A DNA stretch of 64,000 bases, taken from assembly GCF_002909235.1 (NCBI RefSeq), contig NZ_PHQQ01000021.1, positions 44,949 to 108,948 on the forward strand, in the 5' to 3' direction. This DNA comes from Arenibacter catalasegens. Its GTDB lineage: Bacteria; Bacteroidota; Bacteroidia; Flavobacteriales; Flavobacteriaceae. Numbering within the stretch: position 1 is the first letter of the stretch; each line of letters starts with the position of its first letter. Of the stretch, positions 47,844-57,529 are shown piece after piece. Both the position numbers and the translations under genes were made by a program. The notes under the pieces were generated by a model. The model ran no database searches, was not told the DNA's origin, and worked only from the letters and a program-made list of their open reading frames with translations.

Positions 47844-48542
47844 TTACGTACATGCATTCCAAACACTATCCTCGGGTGGCGGGGCTATAAGTTGAAGTAT
47901 TTCTTTCTTTACAGGGTGTATAAAAGAAAGTTTTCTTGCGTGCAAGTGGATACTTCCATCTTTATTGCTTCGGTCCGAACCATATTTTAAATCACCTTTA
48001 ATAGCACATCCTATGGCTGCCAGTTGTGCCCTGATCTGATGGTGCCTACCCGTTTTTAGATCGATTTCCAATAAAAAATAACGATCTAAACTCTTGATGA
48101 CCTTATAGTCTAAAATGGCTTTTTTGCTTTCGGGGACTTCATTTTTATGACCGTAGGATTTATTTTGTTTTGTATTTCTCTTTAACCAATGGATTAAGGT
48201 ATCCGTTTCTTTTTCTGGCATTTTGTTGACCACGGCCCAATAGGTTTTTTGGGCATCCTTTTCCGCAAACAATTTGTTTAGTCTGGGCAAGGCCTTCGAA
48301 GTTTTGGCAAAGACTACTATACCTGTTGTTGGTCTATCTAACCGGTGTGCCACCCCCAAATAAACGTTACCCGGTTTGTTGTGTTTTGTTTTAATATATT
48401 GTTTTACAACCTCGCTTAGCGGAGTGTCCCCTGTTTTATCCCCTTGTACAATATCGCCTGCCCTTTTGTTGATGGCTATTAGGTGATTGTCTTCATACAA
48501 TACCTGAAGATTTTTAGGAGTAGAAATGATTTTTGTGGACAC
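47844..48542 (-). CDS. RluA-family pseudouridine synthase
   Basis: 232 residues. Catalytic motif GVAHRLDRPTTGIVVFAKT with Asp69, followed by KTYWAVV and the LKTGRHHQIRAQLAAIG block. No S4 domain, so it is the short RluC/RluD-like catalytic type; the modified RNA cannot be told. Lies 84 bases after panB on the same strand. Confidence 0.93.
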   Translation of the reverse strand: MSTKIISTPKNLQVLYEDNHLIAINKRAGDIVQGDKTGDTPLSEVVKQYIKTKHNKPGNVYLGVAHRLDRPTTGIVVFAKTSKALPRLNKLFAEKDAQKTYWAVVNKMPEKETDTLIHWLKRNTKQNKSYGHKNEVPESKKAILDYKVIKSLDRYFLLEIDLKTGRHHQIRAQLAAIGCAIKGDLKYGSDRSNKDGSIHLHARKLSFIHPVKKEILQLIAPPPEDSVWNACT

Positions 48543-48626
48543 TTAGGTAGAATTAATTTTCTAGTTCAAAAGCCAAAATTAATACATAACATGGCTTGCA
48601 TTTTAGAGTGTAATCTTAAGAATGGT

Positions 48627-49445
48627 TTAGTATTGCTCTTCGTCACTCGGGAAGTCCCTTGTTTTTACATCATCGACATATCTTGAAATGGCACTACCCA
48701 TTTCTTCATATAGGTTTAGATACCTCCTTAAGAACCTGGGATTAAATTCTTGGGTAATTCCCAGTAGGTCGTGAATCACCAAAACTTGTCCGTCAACACC
48801 ATTTCCCGCCCCAATGCCTATTATAGGAATTGAGACACTTTCTGCAACCTCCTTGGCCAACTTGGCAGGAATTTTTTCAAGGACTATACCAAAACAGCCC
48901 ATTTTCTCCAATAGTTTGGCATCTTCAATTAGTTTAACGGCTTCGTCTTCCTCTTTTGCCCTGACCGTATAAGTCCCGAATTTATAAATGGATTGTGGTG
49001 TTAGGCCCAAATGTCCCATGACCGGAATTCCAGCATTCAAAATTCTTTTGACCGATTCCTTGATTTCCTGGCCACCTTCAACCTTTACTGCATGGCCGCC
49101 ACTTTCCTTCATGATTCGGATGGCAGAACGCAACGCTTCTTTTGGATCACTTTGATAACTCCCAAAAGGTAAATCCACAACCACTAGGGCACGGCTTACC
49201 CCACGGATTACAGAGGAGGCATGGTAAATCATTTGGTCTAAAGTAATGGGCAGGGTGGTTTCGTGTCCGGCCATGACATTACTGGCAGAATCGCCTACTA
49301 ATATTACATCTACGTTGGCGGCGTCAACAATTTTGGCCATAGAATAATCATAAGCCGTTAACATGGATATTTTCTCACCGTTTTTTTTCATATCAACGAG
49401 AGATTTTACAGTAACTCTTTTGTATTCTTTTTTGGCAGTAGACAT
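48627..49445 (-). CDS. panB: 3-methyl-2-oxobutanoate hydroxymethyltransferase
   Basis: First step of pantothenate synthesis: transfers a hydroxymethyl group to 2-ketoisovalerate. 272 residues, full length. [34 protein letters not shown] (Mg-binding Asp), [26 protein letters not shown] and [10 protein letters not shown] are all typical. The intergenic region upstream (49446-49732) is AT-rich, with a possible TACTTTTA -7 box on the minus strand; no gene is visible. Confidence 0.97.
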   Translation of the reverse strand: MSTAKKEYKRVTVKSLVDMKKNGEKISMLTAYDYSMAKIVDAANVDVILVGDSASNVMAGHETTLPITLDQMIYHASSVIRGVSRALVVVDLPFGSYQSDPKEALRSAIRIMKESGGHAVKVEGGQEIKESVKRILNAGIPVMGHLGLTPQSIYKFGTYTVRAKEEDEAVKLIEDAKLLEKMGCFGIVLEKIPAKLAKEVAESVSIPIIGIGAGNGVDGQVLVIHDLLGITQEFNPRFLRRYLNLYEEMGSAISRYVDDVKTRDFPSDEEQY

Positions 49446-49732
49446 TTATTTTATTTTTGGTAGGATAAAAGTAATGATTTGTTCCAAAAATTTAAGTTGT
49501 TTAAACTTTTTGTTTGAAATTGAGAATATTGGCTGTTGTACGCAGGGGAAGCCATTTTTGATTTGAATGATAAGGATAGGGCAGCCGGATATGGCAAAAT
49601 TCGGTTGCAAAATAGGATGTTTATAGGTGAAAATAAGGTTATGCTAGTTCATATTTAATCTGGGCACGGTGTGTTCCTATGGGTTTTGTTTTTTTTGATT
49701 ATTTTTAGTTGACTACTAAAAGCTCTATTGAC

Positions 49733-50191
49733 ATGTATAAAATTTGGTCCTTCTTTTCAATTTTTATGTTCACTTTTGGGATGCAAGCTCAGAATGGGGG
49801 AGAGGAGCAGGTGAGAAGTACTATTGCTTCGTTTTTTGAAGCGTTTCACCAACAGGATTCAATAGCTATAAAGGAAACGGTTTCCAAGGATATTGTAATG
49901 CAGACTATAGGAAGAAATGGAAATGGTTTAGAGGAAGTTAGGATCGAAAATTTTAGTCAATTTCTGAAATCGATTGTGTCCATTCCGGCCACCACAAAAT
50001 TTGAAGAAAGAATTAAATCCTATAATATCCAAATTGATGGCCCTATGGCGAACGCCTGGACTTACTATGAGTTTTGGGTGAACGATACCTTTAGTCATTG
50101 TGGCGTTAATTCCTTTCAACTCTTCAACCGAGAGGGTGTTTGGAAAATCATTTATTTGATCGATACCAGAAGAAAGGAAGGCTGTGATTAG
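49733..50191 (+). CDS. Secreted SnoaL/NTF2-like protein
   Basis: 152 residues from the ATG at 49733 (frame open 8 codons upstream from a TTG). Signal peptide MYKIWSFFSIFMFTFGMQAQ. The mature part reads as a DUF4440/SnoaL-like NTF2 fold: IASFFEAFHQQDSIAIKETVSKDIVM and NAWTYYEFWVNDTFSHCGVNSFQLFNREGVWKI. No catalytic residues can be assigned. Right next to the repeat-rich intergenic region. Confidence 0.8.
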   Translation: MYKIWSFFSIFMFTFGMQAQNGGEEQVRSTIASFFEAFHQQDSIAIKETVSKDIVMQTIGRNGNGLEEVRIENFSQFLKSIVSIPATTKFEERIKSYNIQIDGPMANAWTYYEFWVNDTFSHCGVNSFQLFNREGVWKIIYLIDTRRKEGCD

Positions 50192-50379
50192 GTTATAGGC
50201 TTTGGGTCAGGTAAATCTATTTTTACTCACTAAGTGAGATTTGATGGCTCCTACGCTTGCCAGTGCCTTTCGGGCGGGGTTGAAATGTTATCAGTAGTTT
50301 CCATCCGATGCCTTCTGGGCCTGCCTTTGTCGGCCTTTAGATTTGTATTATAAATATAATCTATGGTGATGTTGAAAAG

Positions 50380-50700
50380 AGGGGTCCGGGGGAGGACTTG
50401 AATAAGAATTCGGAATGAACGATAATAAAAAAGCTCCTTCCCTTGGTTAAGGGAAGGTGGATCCTTCGCTGGTAAGCGGAGGAGACAGAAGGGATTGCAA
50501 GCCCGAGCCTAGGGGGAAGATTGGAGTTCATAGGAATAAAACACACCCCTAACCCCCGCCAAAATGCGGGGCAGGCCTTCCCCAAGGGACCCCTCCCTAA
50601 CCCTCCCCCAAGGGGAGGGAACTAGTTAGTTGCTATTATTGTTTAATCTAAAAAGATTCCCCTCCTTGGGAGGGGGGTAGCCTGCCATTGTCGGCCGACA
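50380..50700. repeat. Composite intergenic repeat, type C (CCTTCCC / CCCCTAACC element)
   Basis: The 50192-50763 gap has no gene. It holds GC-richer repeat DNA: GCTCCTTCCCTTGGTTAAG near 50432, ACACACCCCTAACCCCCGC near 50542, GCGGGGCAGGCCTTCCCC, and two inverted CCTCCC/GGGAGG arms. Close relatives occur at 60.2, 60.5, 60.8, 61.5 and 61.8 kb. The 200 bases before it (50192-50380) are unremarkable apart from GCCTGCCTTTGTCGGCC. Confidence 0.75.
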
Positions 50701-50763
50701 GGTTTGCCCTGAGGTAATTGACTTGGCCAAGGTCCTATTTTTAGGAAATCTTTGAAAAAATAA

Positions 50764-51591
50764 TTAGCGATTTTCCTGGGAGGAAAGGAATTCAATCAAG
50801 GCTTCGGGTTGATCGGTTTGAATACCGTCCACGCCAAGCTTGAGTAGTTGTTGCCATTCGTGATGCCATTTCTTGGGGTCATCCTCATTGTCATCTACAA
50901 ATACCTTAACCTTATTTTTATGTAGTTGTTTCACAAAGGATTTTGAGATATGGCCTATATCGGAGGCCATAATCTTTGGTTCATAAGCACTAATGACCCT
51001 TTTAATATTTCTCTTTTCACCTGGATCTGGCATTATAAGGCATTCTGGACAATATGTTTTAATTTCCATTAATGTTTGGTGGTCCTTAGCAGAGATATAC
51101 CAAACTATGGCCTCTTGCATGCCATATTTTTTTATCATGGAGATCAAAGCCTGAGGGGCGGCTTCCTTTAGATCCAAGTAAATGCCAATCTTTCCCTTGC
51201 AAAGCAATAGGATTTCCTCAAAGGTTGGAATCTTGGTATTGCTCCACTTTTCATCTAATTTTATTCCAATATCCAGAGTGCGCAATTGGGACAAGGTGAA
51301 GTCGCTTACCTTTCCCGATGTTCCTATTACGTAGGCATCTATGGTAGCATTATGGACACTTACAAATTCACCATCCTTGGTGGTCCTTACATCAATTTCT
51401 ACGAAATCGCAACCCAAATCGATCGCTTTTTGATAGGCCGCCAGGGAATTTTCCGGAATCCCGTTATGTTCACCTCTATGGGCTATTACATAGGTATTGC
51501 CATTTTTTGGATTGGGCAGTACCTGTTGTGCATAGCCCCCGCTAAAGCTTAATAGAATAAAGAACAGGGCTATGGCGGCATATTTATGCAT
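50764..51591 (-). CDS. Exported glycerophosphodiester phosphodiesterase family protein
   Basis: 275 residues with a signal peptide (ALFFILLSFSGGYAQ). GDPD TIM-barrel: IAHRGEHNGIPENSL (His38, Arg39), FVEIDVRTTKDG (Glu65, Asp67), VSVHNATID (His80), and GIYLDLKEA, KVKVFVDDNEDD, GVDGIQTDQPEAL at the end. Catalytic and metal positions look retained. Hydrolyses glycerol-phosphodiesters; exported members may act on lipid head groups or glycerophosphate-decorated glycans. Last gene of the five-gene cluster, 45 bases after the propeller/toroid gene. Confidence 0.9.
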   Translation of the reverse strand: MHKYAAIALFFILLSFSGGYAQQVLPNPKNGNTYVIAHRGEHNGIPENSLAAYQKAIDLGCDFVEIDVRTTKDGEFVSVHNATIDAYVIGTSGKVSDFTLSQLRTLDIGIKLDEKWSNTKIPTFEEILLLCKGKIGIYLDLKEAAPQALISMIKKYGMQEAIVWYISAKDHQTLMEIKTYCPECLIMPDPGEKRNIKRVISAYEPKIMASDIGHISKSFVKQLHKNKVKVFVDDNEDDPKKWHHEWQQLLKLGVDGIQTDQPEALIEFLSSQENR

Positions 51592-51636
51592 TGGTTAGAT
51601 CATATAAGTAATTAAGTCCTGTATCTTCAACATAGT

Positions 51637-53763
51637 CTATGGTTTAAGTAGCTTGTGGTATGTAGCTAAGTAATAGGGCAGTATGTAAAAAGTGCCTTCG
51701 TGCTCCGCATATCCATCACCTTCGTTGTCGTGGAGAACAGTGGCATCACGGTCCAATCTTACGTGACCTCTTTCGTCTATTGGTAAGGCATAGGTATCAT
51801 TGCCCCAGCCCATATCTTTTGACTGGCCAGGTGTTGGGTCCAGCAAAATATCAAGGCGGTGTGTATTGTCCATATCATAGCCAATGAGATCTAAGGGAAT
51901 TCGTTGTAAAGTTTCCGTCATGTATTGGGTATCCAAACTACTCTTATAGTACCTGTTTATGGAAGCCTTTGCAAATAAGGGATTTTCAACAAATAACTCC
52001 TCGGGCTTAAAAAAGCCCTCATCCACTTTTTTGGTGAAAAAGCCTGTCATGGCACCGTAGAGTCCGTCCCAAAAGGCATTTTTCTGCTTGCTTATATGCA
52101 GCCAAGCATTTTCTAGGGCAATACGGTACATAATTTGTCTTTCAGGATGCTGTTCATAATTTATTAGGCCATAAAGACTCATTAATCCAAGGTTGTTATC
52201 CCATGGAACCGCATTTTCCGGTGGAAAAAATTCTTTGGCATGCATGGCGTAGATATCGTAATTTTCCTCTTCCCGCAGCTGTTCGGCCACTTCTTCATAT
52301 TTGGAGTCTCCGGTAACATGTGATGCAACATTTAAAAAGGAAAGCATCATCATGGCATTTAAACCGCGTTGGTCCCAGCCCCAAATGGAATTAAAATAAT
52401 CAGGATCAAAACTCCCCCAACGGGTTGGTTTTCCATCATAATCCACCAGTTTAAAACCGTGGCGAATAAGGTGGTCGGTAACATCGGCAACCACTTGTTT
52501 AACGGCATCTTTTTCTTCCTTGGTCTCGGCTACCAAATCATAGTAAATCCCATAATAAAAATAATGTCCGGCCAACTCATCCGAGCTGGTATCGCATTTC
52601 CATCTATATTTTCCGTCCTCACTGAGTGGGAAACGGGGAAAAATATCTTTCCAAAAGGGATCGTTTGCCTGATTTCGGCGATTGTACTCCTTACTGTATT
52701 GCTCATTTACAGGTTCGTGCCAATCTACAGGGATGATTACCCTTGCTGGAAATCCGGGCTCGTAAGTGATGTCTACCAGCCATTTTAGGGCGTAAAAACT
52801 TCTATTGGCCAGTTCCCTGGCCTCGGGGTCTTTGGTAAGTGCGTACCTAAATGCTTGTGCTGCCCCGTACATGGCCGTATACTGACCGTCATTGTCCGAA
52901 ATAGCCAATTCGCTGGTGTTGATATTGAACTGTTCGGAAAGATGGCTTTGACAAATAAAACCCATCCTGTTGTGTCTTTCCTCTACCTGATTTGTAAAAT
53001 GGGTGGCTTTTTCGGCATAGGTCATTTCCTTGGAAATAATTTGGGCAAGACCGTTTGTGGTCGCTATCCAAGCCGTTCCTTCCAAATCAACGGCAATATC
53101 ATTTACATGGTTATCCGGTAACCATCTGCGGTTGGATCGATAAAAGAATTTATCATCTTCAACCCTAAAGGCCCCATTCTCAGTACCAAACCAGACTTGT
53201 CCTTTTGGGCCCGAAGCTGCAGATGTGAAATGATTGTAGGGTACTCCTTCCTTACCTGTAAACAGTTTCCAGCTCCCCTTGTTTAAACGACCAACACCTT
53301 CCTTGGAACCGAACCACAATTGGTTATTGGAGTCTACCGTTAAAGCGGCAACCTCTTTTAAGGCCCAGCTGTAATTTTCGTCCGAGGGGAGTTCCAGTTT
53401 CCATTTATTTTTTCCGGTTTTTACATAAAGTCCGTTTTCGCATCCTACGTAGGTGGTATCATCATAAGTTGTCCAGCTCAAGACCTTACCGGAATTTTCA
53501 GGAAGACCTTTAAAACGAGGCGCGGGAATTGTTATTGCTGGCCTGTTATTAGAGGACCATTTCGAATTTTTCCATTCATATTGCCCGTTGGAGGTTGTTG
53601 CTATTGGCGTATTATTGGATATGGATATGTCGTGGATGTTTCCTTGGGGAAGTCCTTCGGTATTTCCATGAATAACAGCAATGTCCTGATGAAATTTGGT
53701 TTCCTGGGCATAAGAGCCAAGGGAAAAAATAATAAAAGTTATGAGTAATGAAATTGATTTCAT
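51637..53763 (-). CDS. Exported propeller plus alpha-toroid protein (paralog 3)
   Basis: 708 residues from the ATG at 53763, which begins a signal peptide (MKSISLLITFIIFSLGSYAQ); the frame extends back into the neighbour. Residues about 25-240 are two-component-type propeller repeats (NQLWFGSKEGVGRLN, GQVWFGTENGAFRV, GTAWIATTNGLAQI). From about 290 an all-helical domain with NDGQYTAMYGAAQAFRYAL, SSDELAGHYFYYGIYYDL, DYDGKPTRWGSFDPDY and WDGLYGAMTGFF, and the end motif EGTFYILPYYLATYHKLL, suggests an (alpha/alpha) toroid as in polysaccharide lyases and six-hairpin glycosidases. Shorter propeller and signal peptidase I rather than lipoprotein signal separate it from its two paralogs. Confidence 0.75.
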   Translation of the reverse strand: MKSISLLITFIIFSLGSYAQETKFHQDIAVIHGNTEGLPQGNIHDISISNNTPIATTSNGQYEWKNSKWSSNNRPAITIPAPRFKGLPENSGKVLSWTTYDDTTYVGCENGLYVKTGKNKWKLELPSDENYSWALKEVAALTVDSNNQLWFGSKEGVGRLNKGSWKLFTGKEGVPYNHFTSAASGPKGQVWFGTENGAFRVEDDKFFYRSNRRWLPDNHVNDIAVDLEGTAWIATTNGLAQIISKEMTYAEKATHFTNQVEERHNRMGFICQSHLSEQFNINTSELAISDNDGQYTAMYGAAQAFRYALTKDPEARELANRSFYALKWLVDITYEPGFPARVIIPVDWHEPVNEQYSKEYNRRNQANDPFWKDIFPRFPLSEDGKYRWKCDTSSDELAGHYFYYGIYYDLVAETKEEKDAVKQVVADVTDHLIRHGFKLVDYDGKPTRWGSFDPDYFNSIWGWDQRGLNAMMMLSFLNVASHVTGDSKYEEVAEQLREEENYDIYAMHAKEFFPPENAVPWDNNLGLMSLYGLINYEQHPERQIMYRIALENAWLHISKQKNAFWDGLYGAMTGFFTKKVDEGFFKPEELFVENPLFAKASINRYYKSSLDTQYMTETLQRIPLDLIGYDMDNTHRLDILLDPTPGQSKDMGWGNDTYALPIDERGHVRLDRDATVLHDNEGDGYAEHEGTFYILPYYLATYHKLLKP

Positions 53764-53773
53764 ATTGGTCTGC

Positions 53774-55168
53774 TTAAAGTTCGATGACAAAAATCTGCAT
53801 TGTCGATGTTTGCTCATTGTCTGAAACCATACGGTTATAGGCAATTTTACGCCCATCATGCGACCAAACTGGGTTTTTAGGAGAATTTTGGTTGGGCTTG
53901 GTTAAGACTATACTTTTTCCGGTGTCCATTTTTAAGCCTACCAGGGAATTCTGCCAAATATAGACCAAGCTATGTCCTTTGGGATGCCAACGCACTCCAC
54001 CTTGAACATCCGAATCATGAAAAGTGCGTTGTACGGGTTCCCCTCCCCAAGGAGAGATGGTAAATACCTGTTTAACGTTCTGGTCATCTTGGGCCAAATA
54101 GGCGAGCATGCTTCCTCCATAAGAAGAACGGACAATACCTTCACAGCCCGGATATTTATTATTGGATGTGAATGTTAGTCTGCGTTGTTGCGTTCCCATA
54201 GGGGGAGCGGGCATGGTAGTTTCTGTTCCTTCAAGCGGACCATCTCCTGGAATGGTAATATCTTCTGGAATATCCACGATATATACCTCATCTATCTGCT
54301 CCCCTTTTTTGTTGGTGGTTGTCCCAATAAAGGCCCTTGCCCTTTGGGTTGCACCATCCGATTTTAGGTAACCGTAATGTCCCACCCAACTATCTCCGGC
54401 CGCTTTGCTAATTTCATCCGAACCTGGCGATGGATCAGGAACTACTCTTACCACTAGGGCGCTGAACCACTCACCGGTAAAATTCTCACCGTCCTTGGAT
54501 TCTGGAACAATTACTTGATGATGCTTTTTGGATACCCCTATGGTTCGTAGATTATGTGTTACGCCCGTAGAATCCTCGAGTTTTTTCATAATGGCATCAT
54601 TATAGGTATAACCTATCCATTGCCCGTCACCGCTAAATTCATGTCGGTGCGTTCCTCCTCGAAGTGCTCCTACGGTAAACGGAAACGAGATATCCCTGGC
54701 ATCCATAAAAATTGGCTCTCCTGGTTTGTCATCTTGTATAATTACCCCGGATCTTCGCCATTGTTCGTAAGGTTGCTCGGGAGAACAGTTTAATAGGCCA
54801 TGTATAAAGACCACTTCATTATTGGAATGGCTATAACTTACGGCGCCAACACCTGGGCCAAAGGCCTGGTTTTGTTCCAATTGATATAAAACCACTTTTT
54901 TACCGGTTTTAAGATGTATCTTTTCTATTTTACCGTTGGCGCCAATGCCACCTTCAGTAGTTCTGGTATCATAGACCAACCATTCATCATCCGGAGAAAA
55001 ATTATCATTACTGTCCAGATCATGGTTGTAGGATAGATTATTGGTTATTTGTTTTTCCATTTTATAATTGTCTTGTCCACAAGCACTAAATAGTAATGGT
55101 GTTACGAATAATAGAAGAATTGGTCTATTTTCAAATTTAAATTTTAAATGCATTTTTGTCGTGTCCAT
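53774..55168 (-). CDS. DUF3748 (YidR-like) beta-propeller lipoprotein
   Basis: 464 residues. Lipobox-like LLFSACGQD near residue 30, then a TolB/PD40-type propeller: DNFSPDDEWLVYDTR, AVSYSHSNNEVVFIHG, EFSGDGQWIGYTYND, RWHPKGHSLVYIWQ, VWSHDGRKIAYNR. The overall order (VYDTR..., VVFIHGL..., RRSGVII, LRGGTHRHEFSGDG) matches the DUF3748 family that includes E. coli YidR, of unknown biochemical role. Ten bases upstream of the next gene in the cluster. A second ATG five codons in is possible. Confidence 0.8.
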   Translation of the reverse strand: MDTTKMHLKFKFENRPILLLFVTPLLFSACGQDNYKMEKQITNNLSYNHDLDSNDNFSPDDEWLVYDTRTTEGGIGANGKIEKIHLKTGKKVVLYQLEQNQAFGPGVGAVSYSHSNNEVVFIHGLLNCSPEQPYEQWRRSGVIIQDDKPGEPIFMDARDISFPFTVGALRGGTHRHEFSGDGQWIGYTYNDAIMKKLEDSTGVTHNLRTIGVSKKHHQVIVPESKDGENFTGEWFSALVVRVVPDPSPGSDEISKAAGDSWVGHYGYLKSDGATQRARAFIGTTTNKKGEQIDEVYIVDIPEDITIPGDGPLEGTETTMPAPPMGTQQRRLTFTSNNKYPGCEGIVRSSYGGSMLAYLAQDDQNVKQVFTISPWGGEPVQRTFHDSDVQGGVRWHPKGHSLVYIWQNSLVGLKMDTGKSIVLTKPNQNSPKNPVWSHDGRKIAYNRMVSDNEQTSTMQIFVIEL

Positions 55169-55207
55169 ACCACTTGCTTGGGTTGTTAATATATTAAATT
55201 CTATTTT

Positions 55208-57481
55208 TTAGTCCTGTTTTTGAGGTGCACTAATAACCCCTAAATACCTGCCCATCCAGTACGGTAATAACCAGGTATCTCCGGCACTGATCAGTTGTTT
55301 TCCATCACCGTCACGATCTAGATCAAAAATATTTCCATTATGACGGTACAAAGGTGTTTCGGTCATCGGTAACAGTTCCTTTGTAGTTTGTAACCTAAAA
55401 TTATCGGAAAGCAATGTAATGTCCTTCCGATGGGAATTCTGCATTTTCCAATTTCTTAAATCCATAGGATACGTTTTCAAAAACCAGATGGAATTGTCCA
55501 AATCAAATTCTTCGGCACCGGTAGCAGCATATATGAAATTCCACAGCGCATTTTTTTCAGGTCGCTCCACTTGCCAATGGTCCTGTATACTCTTCTTGTA
55601 ATCCTTTTGCAATTCTGGGGTGAAGGCGTAGGGATATAGTCCAAAATAGGCCAAGAAATACATTTCGTCATCGGAATGGTTCCATTCATGTGACAAGTTT
55701 TTACTAAGCTCATCATCATCGGATGGACCAATTTGGCTTATGGGATGCATCAGGTTGTTGAGATAACCATGTTCTTCCATTAATTGATAGGCACTGGTTT
55801 TATATTTTTCTTTCCCCGTAAATTTATAGGCTGTTTGCAGAAAAGCTATTATGTTCGATGAGTACAGCCTACGATCGCCAACATTGGAGGGAAAGCCATT
55901 TACATAGGATGGGTTCCATTTCCCCCAGAGGGTGGGTTCGCCGTCTACATCAATAATATAGAAGTCGTTATCTACAATATAGCCCATTAAATTGTCCAAG
56001 CATTCCAAGGCACGGTCTCTCCAATCCTGATCTTCCACTAATTCCAAGATGGCAGTAAGCGCAAAAATTTGGCCCACGGTCTGATCACTGCTTGCTGTTG
56101 ACCTCCAGGTCCAATTGGAATGGTCGTTGCCTGGGAGCCAAAGTTTGGCAGGACTACCCGAAAGCAGTTCCTTTTTTTGCCAACCCTCCTTTTTTTCATC
56201 CGTTACTTTATAGTCCCGTTCAAAACTTCTAGCAAACAGGCCCTTTATCGTTGTTATTTGGTGCAATCTTTCAAGGGCTTCAAATGACTCAAAGGCATTT
56301 TGTTTGGCTTCTTCCGAACCCGTTACTTTATACCGGTATAACTGACTTACCAGATACATGGCCGTCCAGAGGTTGTCACTAGGCTGATCTTTCATTACAG
56401 CGGAGGCGTACCCATTTGGTAGCCTACTTAAGCTACAGTTGAAGCCGTATCTGATATTTTTTTCACGGACTTGCTTTTCGTAGAACATGGCCTTGTCCTG
56501 GAGGGTCATTAGGCTAGATTCAATACTTCCCACCCCTTTATCGGTGAGGATCAAGATCGTATCCTCAGGACCTTTTGTAATACGTATTACTTCATTACCC
56601 GGCAACCAACGTTCCCCAGAATAGTACCCATAATTACCATCTTCCAGTAACTTAAAGGCTCCCCATGTTGTCCCAAACCAAAGAGATCCATTAATTTCCT
56701 CCATAGTGGTTATATTAGGCCAGGGCAGCTTGTCAACCAGTTTGTCCTCGCCTAAAAAAAAGTACCCTTTGGAGGTGCCAATCACTATTTTGTTGCCATT
56801 ATCGATCAAGGTAGCACAGTTGATTTCTGAACCCACATAGATATCTTTTAATGGCTTACCAGGAATAAATGCGGTTATTTTTTCTGGGGAAATCAATAAA
56901 AATCGCTTTTCGGCTTCTTGATAAATAATCTGAGAAATACCTTGATGGGCTGCCAATTCCAATTCTACCCCATCCTGGTTTAGATAGGAGAGTCGTTTTC
57001 CATTATAGACCAAGAAATGAAAATCGTCACCACCTGCCAGGAGCTTGGCATTCTCCAGACCATGTGCTATCTGAAGCTTTCCGGCCCATGCGTTGCTAAA
57101 TACATAGGAATCGTCCAAATACACTATGTGTTCCCTGTATTTAGTGAAGGCTGCAATATTCTTAGGCGTCATGGGACCGTAGGAAATATCGGGAGTAAGT
57201 GTTCCGGAATAAAACATTTGTCCGTTTTCAGGTACCAAAAGGCCTTTGTTGGAAAGAATTTGAATATTTCCATTGCGGTTGGATATTACATCCTTTAACG
57301 CATAGGCCTTTTGATTTTCGGACAGATTATATTTAACGGCATATTCCTGAACATATGGCGTGTCCAAGTAAATGGGTAGACCATTTGAATTGGAATTTGT
57401 AGCAATGGCAATTTCGCTGTTCTTACCACAACTCCAAATACATAGGACAAGTATGCCGAGGATACCGTATTTCACGTGCAA
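55208..57481 (-). CDS. Propeller plus alpha-toroid lipoprotein (paralog 2, altered motif)
   Basis: 757 residues, lipobox VLCIWSC (Cys18). Seven-bladed-like propeller to about 330 (SLWFGTTWGAFKLLEDGNY), then the toroid-like domain: NLWTAMYLVSQLYRYKV (about 370), DVDGEPTLWGKWNPSYVNG, SSNIIAFLQTAYKFTGKEKY, NHSDDEMYFLAYFGLY, NSHRKDITLL, GDTWLLPYWMGRYLGVIS. Where paralogs 1 and 3 have SSDE..GH this one has SSDQTVGQ (about 463), so if Glu and His are catalytic it is inactive. 48 bases after paralog 1. Confidence 0.75.
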   Translation of the reverse strand: MHVKYGILGILVLCIWSCGKNSEIAIATNSNSNGLPIYLDTPYVQEYAVKYNLSENQKAYALKDVISNRNGNIQILSNKGLLVPENGQMFYSGTLTPDISYGPMTPKNIAAFTKYREHIVYLDDSYVFSNAWAGKLQIAHGLENAKLLAGGDDFHFLVYNGKRLSYLNQDGVELELAAHQGISQIIYQEAEKRFLLISPEKITAFIPGKPLKDIYVGSEINCATLIDNGNKIVIGTSKGYFFLGEDKLVDKLPWPNITTMEEINGSLWFGTTWGAFKLLEDGNYGYYSGERWLPGNEVIRITKGPEDTILILTDKGVGSIESSLMTLQDKAMFYEKQVREKNIRYGFNCSLSRLPNGYASAVMKDQPSDNLWTAMYLVSQLYRYKVTGSEEAKQNAFESFEALERLHQITTIKGLFARSFERDYKVTDEKKEGWQKKELLSGSPAKLWLPGNDHSNWTWRSTASSDQTVGQIFALTAILELVEDQDWRDRALECLDNLMGYIVDNDFYIIDVDGEPTLWGKWNPSYVNGFPSNVGDRRLYSSNIIAFLQTAYKFTGKEKYKTSAYQLMEEHGYLNNLMHPISQIGPSDDDELSKNLSHEWNHSDDEMYFLAYFGLYPYAFTPELQKDYKKSIQDHWQVERPEKNALWNFIYAATGAEEFDLDNSIWFLKTYPMDLRNWKMQNSHRKDITLLSDNFRLQTTKELLPMTETPLYRHNGNIFDLDRDGDGKQLISAGDTWLLPYWMGRYLGVISAPQKQD

Positions 57482-57529
57482 ATATTGTTCAGTATTAAAT
57501 TAATTATTAAAACAGTTTAGCGCTCGTTA

